In this document: in pieces, positions 38,701 to 47,952 of the stretch
Layout: every line of letters begins with the position of its first letter
Numbering within the stretch: the first letter of the stretch is position 1
From: Candidozyma auris
Taxonomy: Eukaryota; Ascomycota; Pichiomycetes; Serinales; Metschnikowiaceae
DNA length: 64,000 nucleotides
Direction of reading: 5' to 3'
NCBI RefSeq assembly: GCF_003013715.1
Contig: NC_072818.1
Span: 372,001 to 436,000 of the forward strand
Position numbers and translations under genes: made by a program
The notes under the pieces: generated by a model
The model's input: the letters and a program-made list of their open reading frames with translations, nothing else
What the model was told of the DNA's origin: nothing
Databases searched by the model: none

Positions 38701-40935
38701 TTACTGAATTGTCATTTTTATGAGTTCAGTAAATAGCTCAGAAACTTCAGGTATATTGGTTTCCTGTATCACAGCTTCAAACCCGAGAAGCAAGTTTTTA
38801 TCATCTTTGAAAGTGTTATTGCCTTTTGAAGCAGCCACATCCATCAAGTTGCCAAGAAAGGTACCCAATCTTAGCATTAAACCGCTTGCATCAGGTTGTC
38901 CCATCAAGACTTCCGCCGAAATAGTTTTAATTTGAGTTAAAATTCGCGTTTGAGATAGAATCACAGTAGTTACAAATTCATACTCCATCGTACTGTTTGC
39001 TAATACACCAGCAATGACTTCTTGGAGTTTTTCGTCTTGAGCGTGGAGCATTTTTACCAAAAGATCTAAATTCTTCATGCTTTCTGGGTTGTCTGGGTTG
39101 AAGAACTTCGCTAGCATGGCTGGTTCTTGGATTAAATTGTTTATAAGCTCCCATGCTGCTCGCTGGATGTCGGGTACGGTACTCTCAATGATAAGATTCT
39201 TTAATGTAGAATCAAATGTGCATTTGATAACGAAATTGTTCAAATCCTTGTTTGGCTGCGAGCATAAATTGGTTAGCGCCAAAAGCGCTCTAAATTTGTC
39301 AGCATGAGAAAGTAAGCTTGCCAAAACTGTGGTTGCGTTCTTTGTGGGGGCCGGCCCAAACGTAAGATCAACACCAAAAAGCTCCGTCAAGAATGGCACA
39401 GCACTTGTTATATCATATTCGTTGAATGCGAGTCGGGGATGAACAGACAGGCACAAACTCGCAAGAGCTCTAAGAGCATTGATTCTGATGAGAATCTCAC
39501 CTTCGTCTGTAGAGACACCTTGTGTTTTGCCTGTGTTTTTATCCAAAGATGAGGTGGCTGTCAAGTACTTCAAGATTAAGACGAGAGCACCTTGTTGAAC
39601 AAGTGCTCTTTGAAGTATGTTCTCTGGAGACCGAGACAAGTGGTAAATTATGGTAACACATTCTTTGAGAATGTTGGCCTTCGATAGGTCAAGTTTCTTG
39701 AATTTGCCCACAAGACAATGATTTTGTATCAAGCTTGTGTCATATAGCTTGACGCTTTCTTCACTCACTTGACCAAGATTCTCGTTTCCTGGGTTTGATG
39801 CTGACGCGGCGTACTGTAAGCGTCTTCGTTCATTGTTGTCGAGGTCCTCTTTCACCTTCGTTAGGTTGGAAAAAACTGTGAGAACACCATATAAACTCAA
39901 TGAGTCCTTTTCTGATTCAAGTAGCTCTATCAACTTCTCTGTTACTTTCTCATCTCTGAAGATCTCTTCTCGGCACCCACCACTCAAAGACAAGTAAGCT
40001 AGAGTCTCTAGTATAGCCTGCCTGGCATCTCCAGGCTCACCATTTTTTAAAACGCCAATAACTTTTGTCAAGACTGTCCTTTGTGAGATACGTGAGGAGA
40101 TCTGTTTGAAATTCCACAACTTGACGATGCATAGAAGGGAGTAAGACATGATCAATGGTGATGAGGTCATTTCCGTGCCTGAAATCAAAAAGTTAAGGTA
40201 ATTCTGCGAGTTGAAGTTCCTTGACGTTTCATCGATGCACGTCAGAGATACAACTTTGAGCATCTTAGCGACCTTGGTTCCATCGACTTCTCCAGATCCG
40301 CCCGTCAACCTTGCAGCCTGATATAAGACGGCGTTCTTGCACCCATCAGACGTGTAAACTGTCTTGAGCTGCTCCGGAAAGATAGGAAAGAATAAGTCAA
40401 ATGACTCAAAGAGCAGACTATACTGAGATGGTGTAATTTGCAGTGGTGTATTGGCCACAATGTTGGATAGATAGCTTTGTATAGCCTTTGAGGTGCCCTT
40501 TGGGTCTCTCTTCGAGAAGCTGACCACCAAAAACACCACTGCCGCGTGCAATTCCTCTTTTGAGTCAGAAATAAGTTCCAAAACGACAGGAATAAGCAGC
40601 GGGTCAGTGATATCATACTTGGCAGAAACATTGCCATAGATGGATAGGAAGAACTGAGCAGCTGTCTGAGTCGTCAATGACTGTCGAAGCTTCTTCTTGC
40701 AAATTTCAATGACTTGAAGCGACTTATCCTTATCTTGAAGACCAGACAGGACAATGGCAGCTCCCTCGGTGCCAAAATGCTCGAGTCTAGGCAAGTACTC
40801 TGATGGATCAGATGCGATGATGTCTATGAAAGCTACTTTTTCCTTCTCTGGAAGCAGCTTGATATGTTTGAGCTGCTCTTCGCTTATCAACTCATTGCTT
40901 TTGAGAAATGCCTGGCATTCTTTTAGCGTGGACAT
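38701..40935 (-). CDS. SHE4: SHE4, UCS-domain myosin chaperone
   Basis: She4 folds and stabilises class I and V myosin motors and is needed for actin organisation, endocytosis and ASH1 mRNA localisation. The 744-residue protein (S. cerevisiae 789) is all-helical with armadillo-like repeats and a C-terminal UCS domain; recognisable segments include RALLALTNLCSQPNKDLNNF, RAAWELINNLIQEPAMLAKFF and LQEVIAGVLANSTMEYEF. These match the UCS core that contacts myosin. The ATG at 40935 begins MSTLKECQAFLKSNEL and is firm. It ends 6 bp from the convergent SFB3 stop, so the two 3' UTRs must overlap. Confidence 0.9.
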   Translation of the reverse strand: MSTLKECQAFLKSNELISEEQLKHIKLLPEKEKVAFIDIIASDPSEYLPRLEHFGTEGAAIVLSGLQDKDKSLQVIEICKKKLRQSLTTQTAAQFFLSIYGNVSAKYDITDPLLIPVVLELISDSKEELHAAVVFLVVSFSKRDPKGTSKAIQSYLSNIVANTPLQITPSQYSLLFESFDLFFPIFPEQLKTVYTSDGCKNAVLYQAARLTGGSGEVDGTKVAKMLKVVSLTCIDETSRNFNSQNYLNFLISGTEMTSSPLIMSYSLLCIVKLWNFKQISSRISQRTVLTKVIGVLKNGEPGDARQAILETLAYLSLSGGCREEIFRDEKVTEKLIELLESEKDSLSLYGVLTVFSNLTKVKEDLDNNERRRLQYAASASNPGNENLGQVSEESVKLYDTSLIQNHCLVGKFKKLDLSKANILKECVTIIYHLSRSPENILQRALVQQGALVLILKYLTATSSLDKNTGKTQGVSTDEGEILIRINALRALASLCLSVHPRLAFNEYDITSAVPFLTELFGVDLTFGPAPTKNATTVLASLLSHADKFRALLALTNLCSQPNKDLNNFVIKCTFDSTLKNLIIESTVPDIQRAAWELINNLIQEPAMLAKFFNPDNPESMKNLDLLVKMLHAQDEKLQEVIAGVLANSTMEYEFVTTVILSQTRILTQIKTISAEVLMGQPDASGLMLRLGTFLGNLMDVAASKGNNTFKDDKNLLLGFEAVIQETNIPEVSELFTELIKMTIQ

Positions 40936-42767
40936 GATTTGGTGGGAGAGGATGCAACCTACTTAGTGTAGTGTTAATGCTGATAGTGCGGTGCGGGTAC
41001 GACTATGGCATAGCATGGGGAAAGATGAAGATATAGGCTAAGCAAGAACTTTGGACAATGCGGGAAGAATGCTGTTGGAGATTGTTCCCATTATCGTTCG
41101 AAAATTATTTTATCAAAGAGATCTGACGTTTTGTAGTTGATGATTTTGAGCTTAGCTAATCAATGTAAATGAATCTTTTTTAGTTAAGTGCCAGTAGTTT
41201 GAAAAATTGAACAGGCAATCTATGAACGTCCATTCTTTAGGTTTTTTGATTCAAATCCTGGGCATCATAGTAGGAATAGGGAGGCAGTATATCAGCCCTT
41301 GTAGGTTACTGCTTCTTGCTTTTGAACCAAAGGAGAAACGCAAAAATCCAATCGATAGAGAAGAGATATAGCAAGCAGTGTACATGTCAAGAGCACTGGT
41401 TCAGTATTAAGGGAGTAATAAGCAGTCGATATTGAACTACGTTGTGATCACCCAGACGCAGCTGTTCTGTCACTTTCAACCTGAGATCTCAAAAGTTGAA
41501 TGACGAACTTTTTCATTTATAAAGAATTTGTATCTTGTAAAAAGCACTTTGATATAGATTGTATCTTTCAAAAGGCACTTTGATATATCTGGTTGAGGAA
41601 TGATACATCAATTAACGCAAAACCTGACTCTACTTTTGCAACCATTCTTCGTAAAGACCAGTGGCATCGATGTGCCAGTTGCATACGACTGTTACAAGTG
41701 GTAACAGCTTTTTTTCTCTCAGAGAACAAGAACCTCACTCATGTCCCATCCTTACCTGATTTTCCATCATATTGTCATTCCATCGACGCTTCTGAGACAA
41801 ACGAGCTCGTCAGTGTACATTTGTGTAGCCTTTCAGAATTCCCACATAAAAACAAAATCATGAAAAATTTTGCATCCAAAATATGAAAAGACTCTACAGA
41901 ATCATTTCAATCAGATCTATCTAACGTCATCAAGTCGACTAACATACAACCCTCTCTTTCCCAAGTAGTTCGCACCATTTCTATAGCTCATACTGTTTGA
42001 TACTAATTCAACCAGCCTAACTACGTCTTCAGGAAAAGAAGCAGCACTGTATCATCCAAATCCCACAATGTTTTCCTCCATTCTTGTGAATCCGTCACCG
42101 GCTGTACCACAAAGGCAGCTGTAACCTGGTTGCCGCACCGGATGTTACATTGGTCCGAGGAAGCTAGCGAAGCAGTAACTCCGCAAGCATTCAAAAATTT
42201 GAACCAAAATCTAGCACCTGACTTCACAATCAGGAAGTTCACAGAATCAAAAAATAAACTTCTCTGGAAGCTCCTCAAATAATGCCCCTCTTTGTAAGGC
42301 ACTTAGTGGAGGTCTCCTCTTCAGCATCAGAGTGCGTGAGAAAGCTTCCAATGTTGCAGCCGTACGCTTCTTGTAGACCGCACGACCGCCTTAGAGGTAT
42401 ATAAACAGAGGAAAATCCCCGGTTATTTGTTCTGAACCATCAATAAGTCTAAACCATGCATCTCGATCTCGCTTCCCACGCCACGGCTTCTAGTGCCTGC
42501 CTCTAAATCTCTCGTGAGTTAGTGTAAACGCACCATCCCCGAGCCTCAGGATGCGCACCGCTGCACCCAAGAAATTCTACATGCTTGGCTCCATAGAACA
42601 ATTTGCCCAAAGGCATCCATACACGAGCACGCCTGCCCAAGAGTATAAATAGGCCCATGAGTTCCTCGTTTTTGTGGGGACGGCTGCATTTGCCAAATTT
42701 GCCTACTTTAGCCAGTGCCCTGCTAGAATCTTCCTCTGTGGGTCACACCAACTTCCTGAGCAGCGCC
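40936..42767. other. long intergenic region and leader upstream of the PalH/Rim21-family gene
   Basis: About 1.8 kb between divergent genes. A 29-bp direct duplication lies at 41528-41587. Open stretches on the plus strand at 41593-41886 and about 42030-42282 have protein-like composition but no ATG start. Two TATA-like boxes face the next gene: TATATAAA at 42398-42405 and TATAAAT at 42644-42650. Between them are two short ATG frames (42456-42506 and 42550-42651) that would be uORFs if transcription starts at the first box. Confidence 0.45.
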
Positions 42768-44429
42768 ATGGGCAACTATTCCGTGTATTTCCTTCTGAAC
42801 AATAACGGGATCCAGACAAACTGCTCGGTGTACTCCTTGACCTCGGGCTCGCTACGATTCCAGGAGTACTTCACCGGCGGGTGGCTGGGGAACATCACGC
42901 TGGGTTTTCTCCCGGCGTACTACGTGACCAACTGCTCGATTCCCGATCTCCAGCAGCAGATCGCCAACATCCTGTTCAACGAGACAGACTTGGAACGATG
43001 GCTACGGGATTACCACAACAACCCTTATAACGTTGCAGACAACGGCGACGCCTTTGTGGCTTTGCTCTTTATGATTCTGGGACTGTGTGTCCTGTGCTGG
43101 ATGCTCATTCTCTTGTTTTTGCTTTCCCCAAAGTATAAGCGGAAGCCGATAATGACACAGATTGCTACGGGCGTCTACTCCATTGTCCTTACCATCCTTT
43201 TGGCCCAGGTGACCTTGCTGGCCCGCAAAGAGTACTACAAAGACTGCTTGGACATGATCCATATTCTCTCGCTCGTGAACGATAAGCAAAAGTACCCGAT
43301 TGCCTTGATCATTCTGCAGTTCCTCACATGCTTGGCCTTCTTCCAGCTTGTAGTGAAGATGACCAAGCAGCGATACAAGTTCTACAACGGCCTTATTGGT
43401 GCCTGCCTAATTGTAATGTACATTATAGTCGATGCAGTGGACTTGGGCATGCTGAGAAACTATTTTGAGCGCATGGCTCATAAACAAAACGAGTTCAGAG
43501 CTATCTTCACCGTGGTACTCAAGCTCTTATTCATGATCTGGATATGCATCACCCTTGGTTACCACACATTCAAAGGAACTGCCTCCAGCCCTAGACAAGT
43601 GTCTTACTCAAGAAGACTATTGCCATTGGCAGTGTTCACATGGTTTATGCTTGGTCTCCACATCATCATCACTATTTTGATTGCGAGCTTGTGGGAGAAC
43701 AAATGGCTTGTCACATCATGGATAACATTCTTGCCTTATCTCCTCGAAATGTACATTCTCACCACCGCGTGGGAATGGTTCTACTCCATTCGCGACTTGG
43801 AGCTGAGACTTGAGCTTATTTCCATGCTTGGAAGGAAGATTTCGTTGGATGATGTCATGACTTTTAGCAACGCATACTTCTCGAAGCCAATGTCGTTCCT
43901 CAATTGGCTCTCGACACTTTGGAACATGATAAGATGTAAGACTGTGCCCGTTGACAACGATGCGAAGGACATGGCCACGAGCACATTCAGTGAGTCCACT
44001 TCGACTGCAGTGAACCACTCGCCCCCGGGTACGCTGAATGCTACAAGAGACCAAGATATTGATCTCGGTGAGGCCCATGTGGGCCAAGCTCGTAACACAC
44101 TATACTTTGACAGTGTTGGAAACGAGCAAGATGACGACGACAATGATCACGACGACGACAGTGATGGTGAAGGCTATGAAGTTCACTACGTTGAAGATGA
44201 CGATGTTTGGGAGCAAGCCAGAGCACAAAATTCTAACCTACCCACCTCACAAACAAATGACACTCAAGAAATGACCCAAGAGGGGCCTTACTCTAGACAA
44301 GATGATGTACTTGGCACACAAACTCACGATGACTACAATGATAATGATGACACGAATAATGACGCCTCTCTCCCACCGTTCCAGCCGCTTCCTGGATTCA
44401 GCAGAGACGACTACTGGGATGAGAAATAA
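42768..44429 (+). CDS. PalH/Rim21-family ambient-pH sensor (RIM21 or DFG16)
   Basis: Rim21 and Dfg16 are plasma-membrane proteins that start the Rim101 alkaline-pH pathway. The protein has an extracellular Cys-containing N-terminal region (NCSVYSLTSGSLRFQEYF; YVTNCSIPDL), seven hydrophobic segments between about residues 95 and 350 (ALLFMILGLCVLCWMLILL is the first), the family block TTAWEWFYSIRDLELRLE with LGRKISLDDV, and a long acidic cytosolic tail. The frame is open from a TTG at 42603. ATGs at 42657 and 42768 are possible; the first lies only 13 bp after TATAAAT, so I prefer 42768 (553 residues). Whether it is Rim21 or Dfg16 cannot be told by eye. Confidence 0.82.
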   Translation: MGNYSVYFLLNNNGIQTNCSVYSLTSGSLRFQEYFTGGWLGNITLGFLPAYYVTNCSIPDLQQQIANILFNETDLERWLRDYHNNPYNVADNGDAFVALLFMILGLCVLCWMLILLFLLSPKYKRKPIMTQIATGVYSIVLTILLAQVTLLARKEYYKDCLDMIHILSLVNDKQKYPIALIILQFLTCLAFFQLVVKMTKQRYKFYNGLIGACLIVMYIIVDAVDLGMLRNYFERMAHKQNEFRAIFTVVLKLLFMIWICITLGYHTFKGTASSPRQVSYSRRLLPLAVFTWFMLGLHIIITILIASLWENKWLVTSWITFLPYLLEMYILTTAWEWFYSIRDLELRLELISMLGRKISLDDVMTFSNAYFSKPMSFLNWLSTLWNMIRCKTVPVDNDAKDMATSTFSESTSTAVNHSPPGTLNATRDQDIDLGEAHVGQARNTLYFDSVGNEQDDDDNDHDDDSDGEGYEVHYVEDDDVWEQARAQNSNLPTSQTNDTQEMTQEGPYSRQDDVLGTQTHDDYNDNDDTNNDASLPPFQPLPGFSRDDYWDEK

Positions 44430-44547
44430 GGTAACTCGGATTATTTATAGATTATAGACAAATAAAATTTTAATGCAACAGTGATCAAAAATTGAGTCAG
44501 CTTTGACTTCACGAGCTAAATCAGTAAGTTCTACCTATTCATGTTGC

Positions 44548-44554
44548 AAAAAAA
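44548..44554 (-). terminator. Pol III terminator (T7) after tRNA-Phe
   Basis: Seven T residues on the minus strand lie 3 nt past the tRNA-Phe 3' end and should stop RNA polymerase III. No T-run of four or more separates the two tRNAs. Confidence 0.8.
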
Positions 44555-44557
44555 GTA

Positions 44558-44630
44558 TGCGATTTCTGTGGATCGAACACAGGACCTCCAGACCTTCAGT
44601 CTGACGCTCTCCCAACTGAGCTAAAACCGC
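44558..44630 (-). tRNA. tRNA-Phe(GAA)
   Basis: The 73-nt minus-strand sequence folds as a cloverleaf: 5' GCGGTTT pairs with AAATCGC, D-arm GCTCAGTTGGGAGAGC, anticodon loop CTGAAGG (anticodon GAA), and T-arm CTGTGTTCGATCCACAG, which contains the B box GTTCGATCC. It closely resembles S. cerevisiae tRNA-Phe. No intron is present, unlike S. cerevisiae tRNA-Phe genes. It lies 4 nt downstream of tRNA-Arg. Confidence 0.95.
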
Positions 44631-44634
44631 AAAG

Positions 44635-44707
44635 AACCCACGCCGGGACTCGAACCCGGAATCTTTTGATTAGAAGTCAAATGCGCTAACCATTACGCCA
44701 CGCAGGC
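44635..44707 (-). tRNA. tRNA-Arg(TCT)
   Basis: The 73-nt minus-strand sequence starts GCCTGCGTGGCGTAATGG and has anticodon loop CTTCTAA (anticodon TCT). The T-arm is CCGGGTTCGAGTCCCGG. It aligns with S. cerevisiae tRNA-Arg(UCU), including the G1-U72 and G-U acceptor wobbles. It is the upstream member of a likely dicistronic pair with tRNA-Phe. Confidence 0.93.
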
Positions 44708-44966
44708 GATGTTCTTACTGAAATGAGTGCACAATATCTGTGAATAATATATTCAGTTCTTGTATGCAGGATGAACAGGACATACAAATGGTTGCGAAAA
44801 CGCGGTATGCACACAACGGGAATTTTCCGAGATCAGCACAACGACGTGTTTATACATCTTGACCTTAGCGACTGTCAATCAAGGTATACATCAAAAACAA
44901 AAAAAAAGAAAGGAAATAGGATAAAAGGCACTCAGGAGTACTAGCGGTTTTCTTAGCCTTACCAGA

Positions 44967-45758
44967 ATGCCAACTTCCCAAGGAACATTCGTCCAAGCCA
45001 AGGTGACTTATAAATCCAACACAAAAATACCAGATAAACGCTTTGAGCAATGGTTCTTGTTGCACTGTGACACCCTTAGATCTTGGAAGGAATATGACAG
45101 CAAGCAAGAAGATAAGAAATACGCTATCGCTTTAATCGATGTCGGGCTGAACAGGTTGCCTCCTCGTTTGCCAAACAAAGTAGCCAGACAGCTCTCAGAG
45201 GATCCTTCAAAGGACCCCTTAGCGTCGTACTATCACCAATTGATGGCTTTGCCACTGGACCCTGATGCAGAAATCGATAGAGCCCTTACAGTGGGCAAAG
45301 CGCTTGAGAAAATACTTGCCAAAGAGCAGCAAGTGAGAGAAGCCATAGCCAAACTCCCGAAAAATGAAGAGTACCCCACAGAATGTCAGATGGAGGTCTT
45401 CATTGATCACTGCGACAAACCATATTGTCGCAAGTGCAGAGAGGTGGGCCACAATTGTCAACCTAGGCCGTCCAAAGGTAAACAGAAAGCTGCGAGTTGT
45501 CCACACGAAAGTAAGTGTCGTGTTTCAGGTGATCATTTAGTATCCACCTGTCCCCAGAACCAGAATGCCAATAAGTTCCCGGTGAAATCTAAATCAAACA
45601 AAGGAAATCAATACACTCAACGAAAGAAAAAGGCTCCCATCGTGGACGCGGAAGGTTTTCAACAGGTGGGAAGAAGCAAGCAAACTCCACTTGCCAAACC
45701 TTGTCCGCAAAATGTGCCTACATCCGCAAGGCAAGGCTTTGCTGTCTTAGAGGATTGA
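44967..45758 (+). CDS. retrotransposon ORF1/Gag-like protein, 5' part of a broken element
   Basis: This 263-residue frame (ATG 44967) is Gag-like: a helical N-terminal domain, then Cys/His clusters YCRKCREVGHNC and KCRVSGDHLVSTC, close to but not exactly CX2CX4HX4C knuckles, followed by a basic Gln/Lys linker and VDAEGFQQV ... RQGFAVLED. The last pattern recalls the end of ORF1 in L1-like non-LTR retrotransposons (Zorro elements in Candida). After the TGA at 45756-45758 the same frame continues protein-like to about 45900, then a frameshift and a TAA follow. So it is probably the intact head of a longer dead ORF. It starts 260 bp upstream of tRNA-Arg, a common landing zone for yeast retroelements. 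No reverse transcriptase is visible downstream. Confidence 0.6.
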   Translation: MPTSQGTFVQAKVTYKSNTKIPDKRFEQWFLLHCDTLRSWKEYDSKQEDKKYAIALIDVGLNRLPPRLPNKVARQLSEDPSKDPLASYYHQLMALPLDPDAEIDRALTVGKALEKILAKEQQVREAIAKLPKNEEYPTECQMEVFIDHCDKPYCRKCREVGHNCQPRPSKGKQKAASCPHESKCRVSGDHLVSTCPQNQNANKFPVKSKSNKGNQYTQRKKKAPIVDAEGFQQVGRSKQTPLAKPCPQNVPTSARQGFAVLED

Positions 45759-46213
45759 TCCCTCTCGAGCGAATCCATGCCTCCCGCCCATGCTCCAATT
45801 GCCGACCAGGAGACACTGGCAAACCAAGATTCCTCCGTCAACGGATTGAAGGAATTCAATTCACAGTCCACAGAGAGCACCCCAGTCCAATTTGAAGCAG
45901 ATTTTCAGGTCATTCCCTCTTTTAAGATCCTTCGCTGGACGAAGAATCATCTATTTCCATGGATCAGTCGAAAGCCGACTCACCACAGAACCTATCCACT
46001 GGGCAAGGCTTTCAATATATACTTGCTGAGTCTTCTGAACTACCAGAAAACTGCTTGTTGTACTAAAGATTTCGAACAAGTCAACAACCGCTTGATCAGA
46101 ACTCCAATTTGATTGTATTCTACAACGGTTCCTCACGCGAAGAAGAAGACATTTCCCCTATCCCCAATCATACATCTGAAGGGAAGACACTCAATACTTG
46201 GGCATCCGTCTAA
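44967..46213 (+). mobile_element. relic of a retrotransposon ORF1 region beside tRNA genes
   Basis: The relic comprises the ORF1-like frame (44967-45758), an in-frame TGA, continued coding-like sequence (ATG 45777 in the same phase), a frameshift between about 45900 and 45930, an in-frame TAA near 46064 in the new phase, and Ser/Glu-rich sequence ending NTWASV with TAA at 46211-46213. Element boundaries, target-site duplications and a poly(A) end were not found. Confidence 0.5.
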
Positions 46214-47260
46214 AAGGAGTGGGCTGGCTACGTTTCATCAAAGTTCTTCCCTCCATGACACACAAGCATGGGTATAGTGGTCTTGAGACCATCATGTTCA
46301 TTCCATAAATGTTTACAAGCACATTTTTCAGTGTATGACAGCAAAGGAACTCAGAGAGATAGAAGTTAGCATTAAAAGAATGGTGCTCTTTTCTTATTAT
46401 TAAGTAAAGGACTGCAATGAAACAAACGTGACAAAAATGCAACGGCTGTACCGGATACTTGTAGCCCACAGGTTTCAGATAGATTCCTATGCTATCAACT
46501 TTTTGTACTTTACTTGCTCTGTATATCCTTACAAATTCAGCAACTTGCGTTTATTTCTACAAAGATTCTTCTTCTCCATCGTTATGAGAATTCTGAATTG
46601 ACCCAGCTTCTCTGTCGGTGGCTTTTGAAAACCATAACTGACAGCCAATGAGGTTTTCGATCATCAGCAACCACATAATGACATAGATTTGTGCAAACTT
46701 GGTATCCTCAATATACCAACCTTTTTTGGAACTTATGGTTACTTTCTAGTTTTGCTCTTCACGGCAATCTGGCTCAAGTTCTCTACCCCATTCGACTTAC
46801 TTTTGATCGTGGTGACTCTAACAGTATTCTTTACTTTCCTTGAAATGGTGCTTTTCTTGTGTTCTTTTGCTTTATGAGAAATTTTCTTGCCATCTATAGA
46901 GTTTCTCACATAACATATCCATACAATGCACTTGTGTATCTACCACAAGAATTACAATCTGAACTCTATGAAAGTTCATATTTAAAAGCCACACAGTAGC
47001 AACAGCCAATATATTACTGCTAAAACCTCAGTAGCCTCCAAAATGTTATCAAAAACCTTGGTGTAGTGAACTCCGTTTCACAAAACCAATCTTCCGTCCA
47101 CCTATTACGTACAAGGTTGTGCTCTTCTTACTTTTCTTAGATCAGTTCCTAAAGGCAACATTTGTGGATTAAAACGATTTTGAGTCTGATGTGTTAGTCG
47201 CAATTCTCTTTACCATTTACCTCTTGCGGAGAAATTGATCACTGTTCTTGATATATTTAT
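46214..47260. other. AT-rich intergenic region with possible coding relics
   Basis: No intact gene. Plus-strand stretches at about 46297-46600 and 46640-46877 are open with helical or membrane-like composition but have stops and phase changes and no ATG start; they may be decayed coding sequence, perhaps part of the neighbouring retroelement, but no family is recognised. Confidence 0.35.
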
Positions 47261-47785
47261 TAGTCTGGTAAGTGCAGCTATTCGAATTAAGTACAACTGC
47301 CCTTTTAAGTCGAAACATGAAAGGCATTTAGTCATTGTTTTCATATTTTTTATGAGTTAAGTAGGTATAAATCTTGTTGTTGCCCTGAATTAGTAATAGT
47401 TACCCAAATTGCGAGGCCCCTAGTCAATCATTTCGATTTGTGTACCAGCACAGTAAGTGCAATTATTCAGAGATCTTACACTTACCTCTCCATTTGAATT
47501 TTGTTAGCATTCAGTCACTCATTAGAATTTGATATGAGTATAGTAATTGCAATAAACTTAATATCTTACAGTTGCCTCAAAATAGTGCTAGTTGAGGGAA
47601 GCTTGAAAGGCTTATAGTCATTCGTTTTGAATATTGTATCAATTTAGTAACTTTTAAAAGTCAAAAATCTTACACTTACCCTCATCAAGCGAATCTTGCA
47701 AGGCATCTAGTCACTCATTCCAATTAATCTATCAGTTTAGTAAGTCCAGTGATGCATAGATCTTGCAGTTTCCCTCAATCACAAT
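47261..47785. repeat. degenerate tandem array, about six units of ~93 bp
   Basis: A motif near AGTTTAGTAAGTGCAAT recurs at about 47261, 47354, 47447, 47536, 47638 and 47731 (spacings 93, 93, 89, 102, 93). In each unit it is followed by ATCTTACACTTACCCTC-like sequence and then an AAGGCATCTAGTCACTCATT-like block (about 47310, 47412, 47503, 47606, 47698). A weaker copy may start near 47191. The array ends about 170 bp upstream of the next gene's ATG. Confidence 0.8.
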
Positions 47786-47952
47786 CAATTAATAGGCGGG
47801 TTCATCAGGCCCAGACTTCAGAAAACAATATAAAAGGGGGTCATTTTTCCCACTTTTTTATAACTCTTTACAACTCTTTTTCCTTTATTCTTATCAAGTT
47901 AGCTACGAGAGAACTTTCACGGCATACACTGATACCAAGAAACATCACAACA

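Noticed and set aside
41593..42282. Two plus-strand coding-like stretches with a branch-point-like TACTAAT and CTTCAG before the second
   Set aside because: No ATG-started first exon with a GTATGT donor could be found, and neither stretch resembles a known protein.
42657..42659. ATG 42657 as start of the PalH/Rim21-family protein
   Set aside because: It lies 13 bp after the nearest TATA-like box, too close for a usual leader; 42768 is preferred, though an upstream promoter would make 42657 possible.
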